From positions 4,318,911-4,382,910 of the forward strand of contig NZ_JADDXT010000002.1 in assembly GCF_015330165.1 (NCBI RefSeq): 64,000 nucleotides of DNA. The letters are read 5' to 3'. Below, piece after piece: positions 36,441-44,850 of this stretch. This DNA is from Zobellia roscoffensis (GTDB lineage Bacteria > Bacteroidota > Bacteroidia > Flavobacteriales > Flavobacteriaceae). A model generated the notes under the pieces. It saw only the letters and a list, made by a program, of their open reading frames with translations. It made no database searches and had not been told where the DNA came from. Position numbers and translations under genes: made by a program. Within the stretch, counting starts at the first letter, position 1. Every line of letters starts with the position of its first letter.

Positions 36441-36523
36441 CCCTCGCTAGCGCTCGTTTGTAACGAGTGCCGTACAGAGTAAGAAACAACAAACAAAGCT
36501 ATCTAAATATTTAGATAGCTTAT
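36441..36523 (+). repeat. Dispersed two-hairpin repeat, copy 4
   Basis: Core GCTAGCGCTCGTTTGTAACG, AGTGCCG, AGAGTAAGAAA and the hairpin AAGCTATCTAAATATTTAGA. The T run after the hairpin is lost (TTATGAAAATA). A more decayed version of the hairpin, without the core, lies at 37107-37140 beside the intact traN-like gene. Confidence 0.75.
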
Positions 36524-36658
36524 GAAAATATAGTCATTGTAAAATAGAGTTGAGCTATTCAAAAGAGATTCGCGTTCAAAAATAGCAACCAACTAAAGCT
36601 TTAAAATTTTCTTGAAATACCAAAATGATGTGCATATTTGTAGAAACAAGATGCCCTA

Positions 36659-37057
36659 ATGAAAACATCCCTACTATTTCTTTTGTCCACCCTACTCTAT
36701 TGGCCCATTAGTGCTCAGGACTCTTCTAAAAACTGGATTGAGACCGAGGCTAAGATTACCGAAATACACAACAATATAAAAGCAAGAGGAACAAGGTCTT
36801 TTGCTACGGTTTCCTACACTGGAGAAAATGGTGAGCCATATCAAAGTAGGGTAGAATTATTGGCTATTCCTTTTATTGGCACCTTAAAATCGGTTAATGA
36901 TTCTGTAACGGTCTATTACGACCCGGCTAATCCTACCTTGGCAAAATCCCCGGAAACTTCTTTTTTACAATCGTACGGACTTTACCTCTTAATTGGTGCG
37001 GGAGTCTTAATTTCTCTTTATAATTTTAGAAAGAAACTAGGAGGAGATACCGCTTAA
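36659..37057 (+). CDS. DUF3592 membrane protein
   Basis: 132 residues: N-terminal signal or membrane segment (residues 3-19), extracytoplasmic domain with WIETEAKITEIHNN, YTGENGEPYQSRV and VTVYYDPANPTLAKS, and a C-terminal membrane helix (about 104-123, YGLYLLIGAGVLISLYNF). The phrase VYYDPxNP is typical of DUF3592. Related small proteins lie at 3465-3851 and 5140-5532. Role unknown; possibly an orphan immunity protein. Confidence 0.65.
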   Translation: MKTSLLFLLSTLLYWPISAQDSSKNWIETEAKITEIHNNIKARGTRSFATVSYTGENGEPYQSRVELLAIPFIGTLKSVNDSVTVYYDPANPTLAKSPETSFLQSYGLYLLIGAGVLISLYNFRKKLGGDTA

Positions 37058-37106
37058 GTAGTGCGCTGGCGATAGAACTAAAAACCAATGATAAACCAAA
37101 AGGAAA

Positions 37107-37140
37107 GCTACCTAAACATTTAGATAACTTTCTTTTTTAA
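37107..37140 (+). terminator. Hairpin between DUF3592 gene and traN-like gene
   Basis: Imperfect stem GAAAGCTACCTAAACATTTA pairing back to GATAACTTTC and followed by TTTTTT. It is a decayed relative of the terminator hairpin of the dispersed repeat and stands in the convergent gap, so it can end both transcripts. Confidence 0.6.
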
Positions 37141-37166
37141 AATATCGCGAGAAAAGCACAAGTAGT

Positions 37167-38156
37167 TTATCTACTAGGCTTGATTTGTTTTGCATTTAAA
37201 CTTAACATTACAGAGCGTTCTCTGCCACCCTCCTCTTCCAAAATGGCATACATATTCTGACCTTCACCAAGAACAAAGTCTTTACAAACAAACACAAGAT
37301 GATTGCCACTGTGCTCCTTAATAGTCTCCTGTAAGTTATAAATAAACAATTCTTCTATTTCTATTTCGTGATTTCCATCCGGAGATTTGATGAAAAATTT
37401 CAACGATTTTACCTTGTAATCCGTCCATGAATCATTTTTCACTTCTAATACAAAATGCAGGTCATTGTGGTCCTTAATGATATTGTTAAGATGCAGCCCT
37501 ATTAAGTTTATCGTGTTTGAACTTTTTTTGAATCGCGTTTTTTGTTTATAACTGTTTTCACAAAAAATCTGATAGTACCCTTCCCTATCCGAGTTATAAA
37601 GACTACTTCCGGTAATTTCAGGTGTTTCTTCTACAGAAGGATTACTAGCTTTTAAATTAACCACCTCTTTTTCCTTAGTGTACCTGTTTTCTTTTAAGAA
37701 TGGATTTTCAGAAGTATCAGGTTCTGTTTGCGCAATAGGCTTTTGGTCGGCAGCATTTTCATCATGAGTGTTCAGCTCTATATTTGTAGCACTTACCGCG
37801 ACAACACTAGAACCATTCATTTTTCCTATTGCTTGATCTTCAGCCAACATGTAGGTGAAGTTGTTGACTTGAGTATTATATTGTAAAAGAAATGAAAAAA
37901 TACTACCATCCTTGGTAATAACAGTAAGATTACTGGCCGCTCCCTTTCTGGCTAACAGGGTTGCCATTTTACCGTTTGGTTCGTAGCTGAATTTATAATG
38001 GGGGGCTGGTTCTATTACCTTTTTTATTTCTGAAGGAAAGAATAACGTAACCGTAATACTCTCATTGACCGTTACAGGTATGGGTGAATTATTCGCCTTC
38101 ATTACCACAGAAGAAAATGCAATGAACAAAAGGATAAATATAGAATTCAGCTTCAT
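37167..38156 (-). CDS. TraN-like DUF4138 protein, copy 2
   Basis: 329 residues from the ATG at 38154-38156 (a TTG two codons earlier is the alternative). Signal peptide to about residue 21. Blocks FFPSEIKKVIEPAPHYKFSY, SNLTVITKDGSIFSFLL and YYQIFCENSYKQKTRFKKS match copy 1 at 847-1860, with a variable polar linker (about 115-185) between them. The C-terminal GNHLVFVCKDFVLGEGQNMY is complete here and fragmentary at 32.5 kb. It stands alone at the right edge of the island, next to the leucine operon, without traO or other transfer genes. Confidence 0.68.
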   Translation of the reverse strand: MKLNSIFILLFIAFSSVVMKANNSPIPVTVNESITVTLFFPSEIKKVIEPAPHYKFSYEPNGKMATLLARKGAASNLTVITKDGSIFSFLLQYNTQVNNFTYMLAEDQAIGKMNGSSVVAVSATNIELNTHDENAADQKPIAQTEPDTSENPFLKENRYTKEKEVVNLKASNPSVEETPEITGSSLYNSDREGYYQIFCENSYKQKTRFKKSSNTINLIGLHLNNIIKDHNDLHFVLEVKNDSWTDYKVKSLKFFIKSPDGNHEIEIEELFIYNLQETIKEHSGNHLVFVCKDFVLGEGQNMYAILEEEGGRERSVMLSLNAKQIKPSR

Positions 38157-38162
38157 AAACAA

Positions 38163-38474
38163 GTAGGTTTAAGGTAATTTGGGATAATAGACCTTGCCAT
38201 TTAAACATATAGCACAACAAAAGTAGGGTCTATTATTAAGCTCCGATATTTTTTTCGTTATCGTGATTCATATTTCGTTAATCGGATAAGAACATTACCT
38301 TTCAACGGTGTTTTTACTTACCACCAAAAAAAATGGTCCACGAATATGCATTTCGTCAACTTATAAAACACAAAAAAATAGAATTACATACGTTGAACAT
38401 CGTAATTTTCAACCACTATAATTTCCTAACAACGCCCACTTTCGTTAGATTTGTGAGCTTAGAATTTAAATGAG
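38163..38474. other. Divergent intergenic stretch between traN copy 2 and leuC
   Basis: About 310 bases. It contains the leuC promoter candidate at 38446-38453. Just upstream of the traN-like start lies the ACCTACTT motif shared with copy 1. The middle part shows no gene, no hairpin and no repeat core. This is the boundary between the accessory island and the core genome. Confidence 0.5.
38446..38453 (+). promoter_or_regulatory. Promoter -7 box for leuC
   Basis: TAGATTTG matches the Bacteroidota -7 consensus TAnnTTTG exactly and lies 21 bases before the leuC start codon. A good -33 box (TTTG) is not evident at the usual distance. Confidence 0.5.
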
Positions 38475-39893
38475 ATGAATACAAAAAAGACATTATTCGA
38501 TAAAGTTTGGGATTCACATGTGGTACAACACATAGAAAACGGACCAGACGTATTGTTTATAGACCGCCACTTGGTGCACGAAGTAACGAGTCCCGTTGCT
38601 TTTTTAGGTTTAAAAACTAGAGGTATCAAAGTGATGCATCCTGAAAAAACGTTTGCTACGGCAGACCATAACACGCCTACGATCAACCAACACCTTCCTG
38701 TTGAAGATCCTCTTTCTGCGAACCAACTTCGTATGCTAGAGGAAAACTCAAATGAGTTTGGTATTTCATATTGGGGGCTGGGTCACGAAAAGAACGGTAT
38801 CGTTCACGTTGTTGGTCCTGAATATGGTATTACCCAACCAGGTGCTACCATTGTTTGTGGAGATTCCCATACCTCTACTCACGGTGCTTTTGGAGCTATC
38901 GCTTTTGGTATTGGTACCTCTGAAGTAGAAATGGTATTGGCTACGCAGTGCATTATGCAGACCAAACCAAAAAGTATGCGAATTAATGTTGAAGGCAGTT
39001 TGAACCGAGGCGTTACACCTAAGGATGTTGCTTTGTATATTATTTCTCAGTTAACTACTTCTGGCGCTACTGGCTATTTTGTTGAGTATGCCGGACAAGT
39101 TTTCCGCGATATGACCATGGAAGGGCGTATGACCGTTTGTAACCTTAGTATTGAGATGGGTGCTCGTGGAGGTATGATTGCTCCAGATGAGAAAACCTTT
39201 GAATACGTGAAAGGAAGAGAGTTTACTCCTGACGGTGCAGCTTGGGATAAAGCTATGGCGTATTGGGAAACGCTACCTACAGAAGAAGGTGCAGAATTTG
39301 ATAAAGAAATTACTTTTAACGCAGCAGACATAGAACCGATGATTACCTACGGTACAAACCCGGGTATGGGCATCGGAATTTCTAATGGTATTCCGCAAGC
39401 GGATGCTGTGGAGGGTGGCGTTGCTACTTATAAAAAATCATTGCAGTACATGAACTTCAGTGAAGGCGATAGTATGATGGGGAAACCTATCGATTTTGTT
39501 TTCTTAGGAAGCTGTACCAACGGAAGAATCGAAGATTTTAGATTGTTTACTTCTTTGGTTAAAGGACGTCAGAAAGCACCTAATGTTACTGCTTGGTTGG
39601 TTCCTGGCTCTCACAAGGTTGAAAAAGCTATTAAAGATGAAGGTCTTTTAGCAATTTTGAACGATGCCGGTTTTGAACTTCGTGAGCCTGGTTGTTCTGC
39701 TTGTTTAGCTATGAACGATGATAAAGTACCTGCAGGAAAATACGCAGTTAGTACTTCCAACAGAAACTTTGAAGGTAGACAAGGTCCTGGTTCAAGAACC
39801 CTTTTAGCTAGCCCGTTAGTTGCTGCAGCTGCAGCTGTTACAGGAAAGGTTACAGATCCAAGAGAGTTAATGACAGAAATGGTTGCCGGTTAA
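38475..39893 (+). CDS. leuC: 3-isopropylmalate dehydratase large subunit
   Basis: 472 residues, full length. LeuC with LeuD isomerises 2-isopropylmalate to 3-isopropylmalate in leucine synthesis. The aconitase-type iron-sulfur ligands are visible in VFLGSCTNGRIEDF (about residue 340) and PGCSACLAMNDD (about 405), and the substrate loop in CGDSHTSTHGAFG. The start ATGAATACAAAAAAG follows the -7 box closely. leuD is 76 bases downstream. Confidence 0.96.
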   Translation: MNTKKTLFDKVWDSHVVQHIENGPDVLFIDRHLVHEVTSPVAFLGLKTRGIKVMHPEKTFATADHNTPTINQHLPVEDPLSANQLRMLEENSNEFGISYWGLGHEKNGIVHVVGPEYGITQPGATIVCGDSHTSTHGAFGAIAFGIGTSEVEMVLATQCIMQTKPKSMRINVEGSLNRGVTPKDVALYIISQLTTSGATGYFVEYAGQVFRDMTMEGRMTVCNLSIEMGARGGMIAPDEKTFEYVKGREFTPDGAAWDKAMAYWETLPTEEGAEFDKEITFNAADIEPMITYGTNPGMGIGISNGIPQADAVEGGVATYKKSLQYMNFSEGDSMMGKPIDFVFLGSCTNGRIEDFRLFTSLVKGRQKAPNVTAWLVPGSHKVEKAIKDEGLLAILNDAGFELREPGCSACLAMNDDKVPAGKYAVSTSNRNFEGRQGPGSRTLLASPLVAAAAAVTGKVTDPRELMTEMVAG

Positions 39894-39969
39894 AAATTGA
39901 TCGTTATTTTTCGCAAAGAAGAAAAATTAAACCATCAACGAACAACCATCAACGAATAACTAGAACAAA

Positions 39970-40566
39970 ATGGCATACGATAAATTCAACACATTAAAAT
40001 CATCGGCAGTACCTCTTCCTATAGAGAATGTGGACACCGATCAAATTATACCTGCAAGATTCTTAAAAGCTACTGAACGTAAAGGTTTTGGCGATAATCT
40101 TTTTAGAGATTGGCGTTATAACGGTGACGGAACTGAAAAGAAAGACTTTGTACTGAACAACCCTACCTATAGCGGTAAAATTCTAGTGGGTGGCAAGAAC
40201 TTCGGTTCTGGTTCTTCTCGTGAACATGCGGCATGGGCAGTTTACGATTACGGATTCCGCGTTGTGATTTCTAGTTTCTTTGCTGATATCTTTAGAAACA
40301 ACTGTTTGAACATCGGTGTTCTTCCGGTTCAAGTAAGTGCCGAGTTTCTTGATAAAGTATTAAAAGCAATTGAAGCGGACCCTAATGCTACTTTTGAAGT
40401 GAGCCTACCCGAGCAGACCATTACTATTGAAGGTAGTGGAGAATCAGAAAGCTTTGACATCAACGCTTATAAAAAAGCGAACCTCTTAAATGGTTTTGAT
40501 GATATTGATTACCTTTTAAATATCCAGAAGGAAATTAAAGAATTTGCTTCTGACAGGCCTTTATAA
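39970..40566 (+). CDS. leuD: 3-isopropylmalate dehydratase small subunit
   Basis: 198 residues, the usual length. It has NVDTDQIIPARFLK near residue 20 and GKNFGSGSSREHAAWA near 75, both signatures of LeuD, the swivel subunit that completes the active site of LeuC. The 76-base gap from leuC contains a 14-base tandem direct repeat (39930-39957) that looks incidental. A strong terminator hairpin follows leuD. Confidence 0.96.
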   Translation: MAYDKFNTLKSSAVPLPIENVDTDQIIPARFLKATERKGFGDNLFRDWRYNGDGTEKKDFVLNNPTYSGKILVGGKNFGSGSSREHAAWAVYDYGFRVVISSFFADIFRNNCLNIGVLPVQVSAEFLDKVLKAIEADPNATFEVSLPEQTITIEGSGESESFDINAYKKANLLNGFDDIDYLLNIQKEIKEFASDRPL

Positions 40567-40589
40567 GCCGCAGTCAATAAGAAGCATTA

Positions 40590-40632
40590 AGAAACAATCT
40601 GCTGAACCTTGGTTTCAGCAGATTGTTTTCCT
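40590..40632 (+). terminator. Terminator between leuD and leuA
   Basis: Perfect 14-bp stem, arms 40593-40606 and 40614-40627 (AACAATCTGCTGAA and complement), seven-base loop, followed by TTTTCCTTT. It should end the leuCD transcript or reduce read-through, so leuA-leuB may have their own promoter in the 55 bases after it. Confidence 0.8.
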
Positions 40633-40687
40633 TTACAATACCAGATAAATCAATCCAAAAAAATAGTATAAAGAACATCTAGAGCAA

Positions 40688-42202
40688 ATGAAAAGAAAGC
40701 TGGAAATAATGGATACCACCCTACGGGACGGGGAACAGACCTCAGGAGTATCTTTTTCGGTTTCGGAAAAACTTACTTTGGCCAAACTTCTACTTGAAGA
40801 GTTAAAAGTAGACCGTATTGAAGTTGCTTCCGCAAGAGTATCGGAAGGTGAATTTGAAGCGGTAAAACAAATTTCTCAATGGGCCAAAGAAAAGGGGTGC
40901 TTAAACAAAGTAGAGGTTTTAACCTTTGTAGATGGTGGTGTTTCTATAGATTGGATGAACCAAGTGGGCGCCAAAGTTCAGAACTTACTTACTAAAGGTT
41001 CTTTAAACCATCTTACCCATCAGCTTAAAAAAACACCTGAACAACATTTTTCTGATATTGCCAAAACCATAGCGCTTGCTGCAGAAAGCAATATTGAGAC
41101 CAATGTGTATTTGGAAGATTGGAGTAACGGAATGCGGAATTCAAAAGAATACGTTTTTCAATACCTAGATTTTTTAACGCAACAGCCCGTTAAAAGAATT
41201 TTGTTGCCAGATACCTTAGGGGTTCTGACACATACCGAAACTTTCGATTTCATTTCAGAAACAGTTGCCCGATACCCAAACAGCCATTTTGACTTTCATG
41301 GACATAATGATTATGACCTTGGCGTTGCAAATGTTATGGAAGCCGTAAAAGGCGGTTGCCACGGACTGCACCTTACCGTTAACGGAATGGGTGAACGTGC
41401 AGGTAATGCCCCAATGGCCAGTGCAGTTGCGGTTATAAATGATTTTTTAACCGATGTTGATATTAACGTAAACGAATCATCACTATTTAAGGTAAGTAAG
41501 CTTGTTTCTGCGTTTACAGGTGTTGGAATTCCATACAACAAGCCTATTGTTGGCGATAATGTATTTACACAAACTGCCGGAATTCATGCCGATGGGGACA
41601 ACAAGAACAACTTGTACTTTAACGATTTACTACCAGAGCGTTTTGGCAGAAAACGTAAATATGCCTTAGGTAAAACATCCGGTAAAGCAAATATTCAGAA
41701 GAACCTTCAAGAGCTTGGGCTCACCTTGAATGATGATGAGCTTAAAAAAGTTACCCAACGAATTATTGAACTGGGTGATAAAAAAGAACGAGTTACCAAG
41801 GAAGATTTACCTTATATTATTTCCGATATTTTAGATAGTGGAAGCTACCAGCAAAAGGTTTTTATAAAATCTTACGTGCTCACCCACTCTAAAGGATTAA
41901 GACCGTCCACAACAGTTTCTTTGGAAATAAACGGAGAGCTTTTAGAAGCACATGCGCAAGGAGACGGACAATACGATGCCTTTATGAACGCAATTCGGAA
42001 ACTCTATGTTTCCAAAAAAATTGAGTTGCCTAAATTAATAGATTACGCCGTTAGAATCCCGCCCGGAAGTAATTCCGATGCACTTTGTGAAACCATTATT
42101 ACATGGCAGAACAACAATAAAGAATTTATTACCCGTGGTTTGGATTCCGATCAAACGGTATCCGCTATCAAGGCTACAGAAAAGATGCTTAATATTATAT
42201 AA
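40688..42202 (+). CDS. leuA: 2-isopropylmalate synthase
   Basis: 504 residues. It makes 2-isopropylmalate from 2-oxoisovalerate and acetyl-CoA, the committed step to leucine. Signatures: MDTTLRDGEQTSG at residue 8, FDFHGHNDYDLGVAN with the metal-binding His-x-His (about 200), NGMGERAGNAP, and FTQTAGIHADGD. The last 120 residues (about 385-504) are a LeuA-type allosteric domain, so feedback control by leucine is expected. The related citramalate synthase is the alternative, but ilvA in the window gives the threonine route to isoleucine, and leuB follows 17 bases later, so LeuA is favoured. Confidence 0.88.
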   Translation: MKRKLEIMDTTLRDGEQTSGVSFSVSEKLTLAKLLLEELKVDRIEVASARVSEGEFEAVKQISQWAKEKGCLNKVEVLTFVDGGVSIDWMNQVGAKVQNLLTKGSLNHLTHQLKKTPEQHFSDIAKTIALAAESNIETNVYLEDWSNGMRNSKEYVFQYLDFLTQQPVKRILLPDTLGVLTHTETFDFISETVARYPNSHFDFHGHNDYDLGVANVMEAVKGGCHGLHLTVNGMGERAGNAPMASAVAVINDFLTDVDINVNESSLFKVSKLVSAFTGVGIPYNKPIVGDNVFTQTAGIHADGDNKNNLYFNDLLPERFGRKRKYALGKTSGKANIQKNLQELGLTLNDDELKKVTQRIIELGDKKERVTKEDLPYIISDILDSGSYQQKVFIKSYVLTHSKGLRPSTTVSLEINGELLEAHAQGDGQYDAFMNAIRKLYVSKKIELPKLIDYAVRIPPGSNSDALCETIITWQNNNKEFITRGLDSDQTVSAIKATEKMLNII

Positions 42203-42219
42203 ATAGAATCAATACAATA

Positions 42220-43275
42220 ATGAAACTAGACATTGCACTATTGGCCGGAGATGGAATCGGCCCCGAAGTTATTGACCAAGCCGTAAAAGTTTGCGACGCA
42301 ATCGCAACAAAATATAAGCATGAAATTAGCTGGAAACCTGCGTTGACAGGCGCTGCCGCTATAGATGCTGTTGGAGAACCTTATCCAGACGACACGCATG
42401 AAGTTTGTGCTAATGCAGATGCTGTACTTTTTGGAGCTATAGGTCACCCGAGGTTTGACAATGACCCTTCGGCAAAAGTTCGCCCAGAGCAAGGTTTATT
42501 GAAAATGAGACAAAAATTAGGTCTTTTTGCGAACGTACGTCCAACTTTTACATTTCCTTCTTTAATTGACAAATCGCCTTTAAAGCGTGAGCGCATTGAA
42601 GGAACGGATTTAATTATCCTTCGTGAATTGACAGGTGGTGTATATTTTGGAGAACGTGGAAGAAAAGATAATGGTAACACTGCTTTTGACACCATGACCT
42701 ACACTCGTGCAGAGATTCAACGTTTAGCGAAAAAAGGTTTTGAATTGGCATTGACCCGTTCAAAACGTCTTTGTTGTGTAGATAAAGCCAACGTTTTGGA
42801 ATCTTCTCGTTTATGGAGAGAAACTGTACAAGCTATGGAAAAAGACTATCCTGAAGTTGAAGTATCCTATGAATTTGTTGATGCCGTAGCCATGCGTTTG
42901 GTACAATGGCCTAAAGCATATGACGTAATTATTACTGAAAACCTTTTTGGGGATATCTTAACCGATGAAGCTTCTGTTATTTCTGGGTCTATGGGATTAA
43001 TGCCTTCTGCTTCTGTTGGTGAAAAAACAAAATTATACGAGCCTATTCACGGTTCATACCCACAAGCCGCAGGAAAAGACATTGCCAACCCATTGGCAAC
43101 TGTACTTTCAGCAGCTATGCTTTTTGAAGATTTTGGTCTACAACAGGAAGCAGACGATATCCGTCGTGTAGTGAATAAATCTTTAGCTGAAGGTATTGTA
43201 ACCGAAGACCTTTCCGAAGATGCCAAATCGTACAAAACAAGCGAAGTTGGCGATTGGTTGGCTTCAAACGTTTAA
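42220..43275 (+). CDS. leuB: 3-isopropylmalate dehydrogenase
   Basis: 351 residues, full length. It oxidises and decarboxylates 3-isopropylmalate with NAD. The family motifs are clear: LLAGDGIGPEV at the N-terminus, LTGGVYFGERG near residue 140, the substrate-binding ITENLFGDILTDEASVISGS near 245, and EPIHGSYPQAAGKDIANP near 275. It follows leuA by 17 bases, in the same transcript, and a very strong terminator lies 16 bases after its stop. Confidence 0.96.
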   Translation: MKLDIALLAGDGIGPEVIDQAVKVCDAIATKYKHEISWKPALTGAAAIDAVGEPYPDDTHEVCANADAVLFGAIGHPRFDNDPSAKVRPEQGLLKMRQKLGLFANVRPTFTFPSLIDKSPLKRERIEGTDLIILRELTGGVYFGERGRKDNGNTAFDTMTYTRAEIQRLAKKGFELALTRSKRLCCVDKANVLESSRLWRETVQAMEKDYPEVEVSYEFVDAVAMRLVQWPKAYDVIITENLFGDILTDEASVISGSMGLMPSASVGEKTKLYEPIHGSYPQAAGKDIANPLATVLSAAMLFEDFGLQQEADDIRRVVNKSLAEGIVTEDLSEDAKSYKTSEVGDWLASNV

Positions 43276-43291
43276 TGATATTCATATTAGC

Positions 43292-43328
43292 AAAAACCTC
43301 CCAAGAAATATTCTTGGGAGGTTTTTTT
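43292..43328 (+). terminator. Strong terminator after leuB
   Basis: Perfect 16-bp stem, arms 43292-43307 and 43311-43326, with a three-base loop and a T run (AACCTCCCAAGAA and its complement). The A run on the other side lets it also serve the convergent MFS gene, so it is probably bidirectional. Confidence 0.9.
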
Positions 43329-43384
43329 ATATAATTTAAACTGTAATTCAGCTTTCAGTTGCTAGGTAAATTTCTATCCTACAC

Positions 43385-44584
43385 CTAGCTATTATAAGCC
43401 AATTTTCTATATTTATTTGCTTTTTGTCTTCTATACACCAGAATTGAGACTGCCATAACCGCGCCAACACCCGCTAAGATAGCTCCAACAACTCCGGAAT
43501 AAACCACGCCATATCCGTACGCAATGGGCAATCCAGCTAAATAAGCTCCAGAGGCATTCCCCATATTAAAAGCGCTTTGATTCATTGAAGAACCCAACAT
43601 TTCATTTCCTTTGGATGTATTGATAATTGCCATCTGTATGGGGGTTGAAACCGTAAAAGAAGCCAATCCCATCAAAAAAGTCATAATCAATAATAATTGT
43701 GGGCTTGATGCAACTACAGCGTTTATCAATAATAAAATTACCATAAAACTTAAACTTATTGCTACTGCCTTTAATGGTGCGAACCACTCGGCCATTTTTG
43801 CTCCTAAAAAATTACCGACTACCATGCCAAGACCTGCTAAAATCATAGCATAACTAACCATATGCTCTCCCATTCCGGCAATATCCGTTACTAATGGAGC
43901 TATATAACTATACCAAGCAAAAAATCCTCCGGTTCCAATTGTTGTCAATGCTATAAGCGCCCATAACTCACCATTTTTCAACCCCTTATTCTCATTTGAT
44001 TGTGCCTTGGGTAAGTCCGGTGCTATTTTTGGCATCCAAAAAAGCACACTTAAAATTGCCATAAACCCAACGATTCCCGCCATAAAGAAAGACAAACTCC
44101 AATCATAGTGGTGGCCTATATACGTTCCCATTGGCACACCAATAACGTTGGCAATGGTCAACCCAGAGAACATTACGGCAATTGCTTGAGCTGATTTTCC
44201 GGCCTTTACCAATTTCCCAGCAACTACGGCACCTATACCAAAAAAGGCTCCGTGTGGTAATCCTGATAAGAATCGAGTAATCAACAACGTGATATAACTA
44301 TCTGAAAAACCGGATAGTGTATTAAATAAGGTAAACCACCCCATCAATAACAATAAAACCGTTCGTGAATTTAACTTGGCTCCTATTTTTGTTAATAATG
44401 GAGCTCCCACTACTACACCTAGTGCATAGGCCGCAATAGAATGACCAGCTTGAGGAATGGTAATATTTAGACCTTTAGCTACATCAGGAAGAATTCCCAT
44501 GATAACAAATTCCGTCAATCCAATACCAAAACCGCCTATCGCTAAAGCAATTAATGCTTTTCTGTTTGCTGTGTTTGTTTTCAT
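43385..44584 (-). CDS. MFS efflux transporter, AraJ-type
   Basis: 399 residues from the ATG at 44582-44584 (an ATG three codons earlier is possible). Twelve hydrophobic segments fill the protein; the opening GGFGIGLTEFVIMGILPDVA is the mark of the drug:H+ antiporter-1 family (AraJ, YdhP type), and GMGEHMVSYAMILAGLGMVV lies in the second half. Substrate cannot be told from sequence; sugars, arabinose-like compounds or drugs are known for the family. It is a single gene with its own promoter and possible operator upstream. Confidence 0.85.
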   Translation of the reverse strand: MKTNTANRKALIALAIGGFGIGLTEFVIMGILPDVAKGLNITIPQAGHSIAAYALGVVVGAPLLTKIGAKLNSRTVLLLLMGWFTLFNTLSGFSDSYITLLITRFLSGLPHGAFFGIGAVVAGKLVKAGKSAQAIAVMFSGLTIANVIGVPMGTYIGHHYDWSLSFFMAGIVGFMAILSVLFWMPKIAPDLPKAQSNENKGLKNGELWALIALTTIGTGGFFAWYSYIAPLVTDIAGMGEHMVSYAMILAGLGMVVGNFLGAKMAEWFAPLKAVAISLSFMVILLLINAVVASSPQLLLIMTFLMGLASFTVSTPIQMAIINTSKGNEMLGSSMNQSAFNMGNASGAYLAGLPIAYGYGVVYSGVVGAILAGVGAVMAVSILVYRRQKANKYRKLAYNS

Positions 44585-44660
44585 AGCGCACATCTTTTTA
44601 GTTAAACATAATTATTTGTAAGATTTGGAGCTTACACAAAAATTAATCAAAATTTTGTAA

Positions 44661-44668
44661 CAAAGATA
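44661..44668 (-). promoter_or_regulatory. Promoter -7 box for the MFS gene
   Basis: On the minus strand TATCTTTG fits TAnnTTTG exactly, about 77 bases before the start codon. No good -33 box was found at the standard spacing. Confidence 0.4.
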
Positions 44669-44693
44669 TGACGAGAAAACGGTTCTTAAATAT

Positions 44694-44763
44694 GGGTAAT
44701 TATCAAATTTCTATTCAATATTACCCGTAAAACAATATTACCCCTAATACAAGGGGTAATATT
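44694..44763. promoter_or_regulatory. Operator-like dyads upstream of the MFS promoter
   Basis: Perfect inverted repeat with 11-base arms (44734-44744 and 44753-44763, AATATTACCCC and complement) and eight-base spacer. Two further half-sites of the same sequence lie next to it (GGGTAAT at 44694-44700 and AATATTACCC at 44717-44726), making a second dyad. The layout, two spaced dyads just upstream of a promoter, is that of a regulator binding region. No regulator gene is adjacent. Confidence 0.55.
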
Positions 44764-44850
44764 TGATATCTCAAGATATATAGTAAAAACCTAAAAGATG
44801 CTTAGCCTTATAATGAAAAGCTTCGCATTTTCTTAGTAGACTGACGTGGA

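Noticed and set aside
32210..36523. Repeats considered as a CRISPR array
   Set aside because: Spacing is irregular, the units contain whole genes between them and each carries a terminator hairpin; no cas genes.
39930..39957. Tandem 14-base repeat (AACCATCAACGAA type) between leuC and leuD
   Set aside because: Only two units in a short spacer; looks like incidental slippage and not an operator or CRISPR unit.
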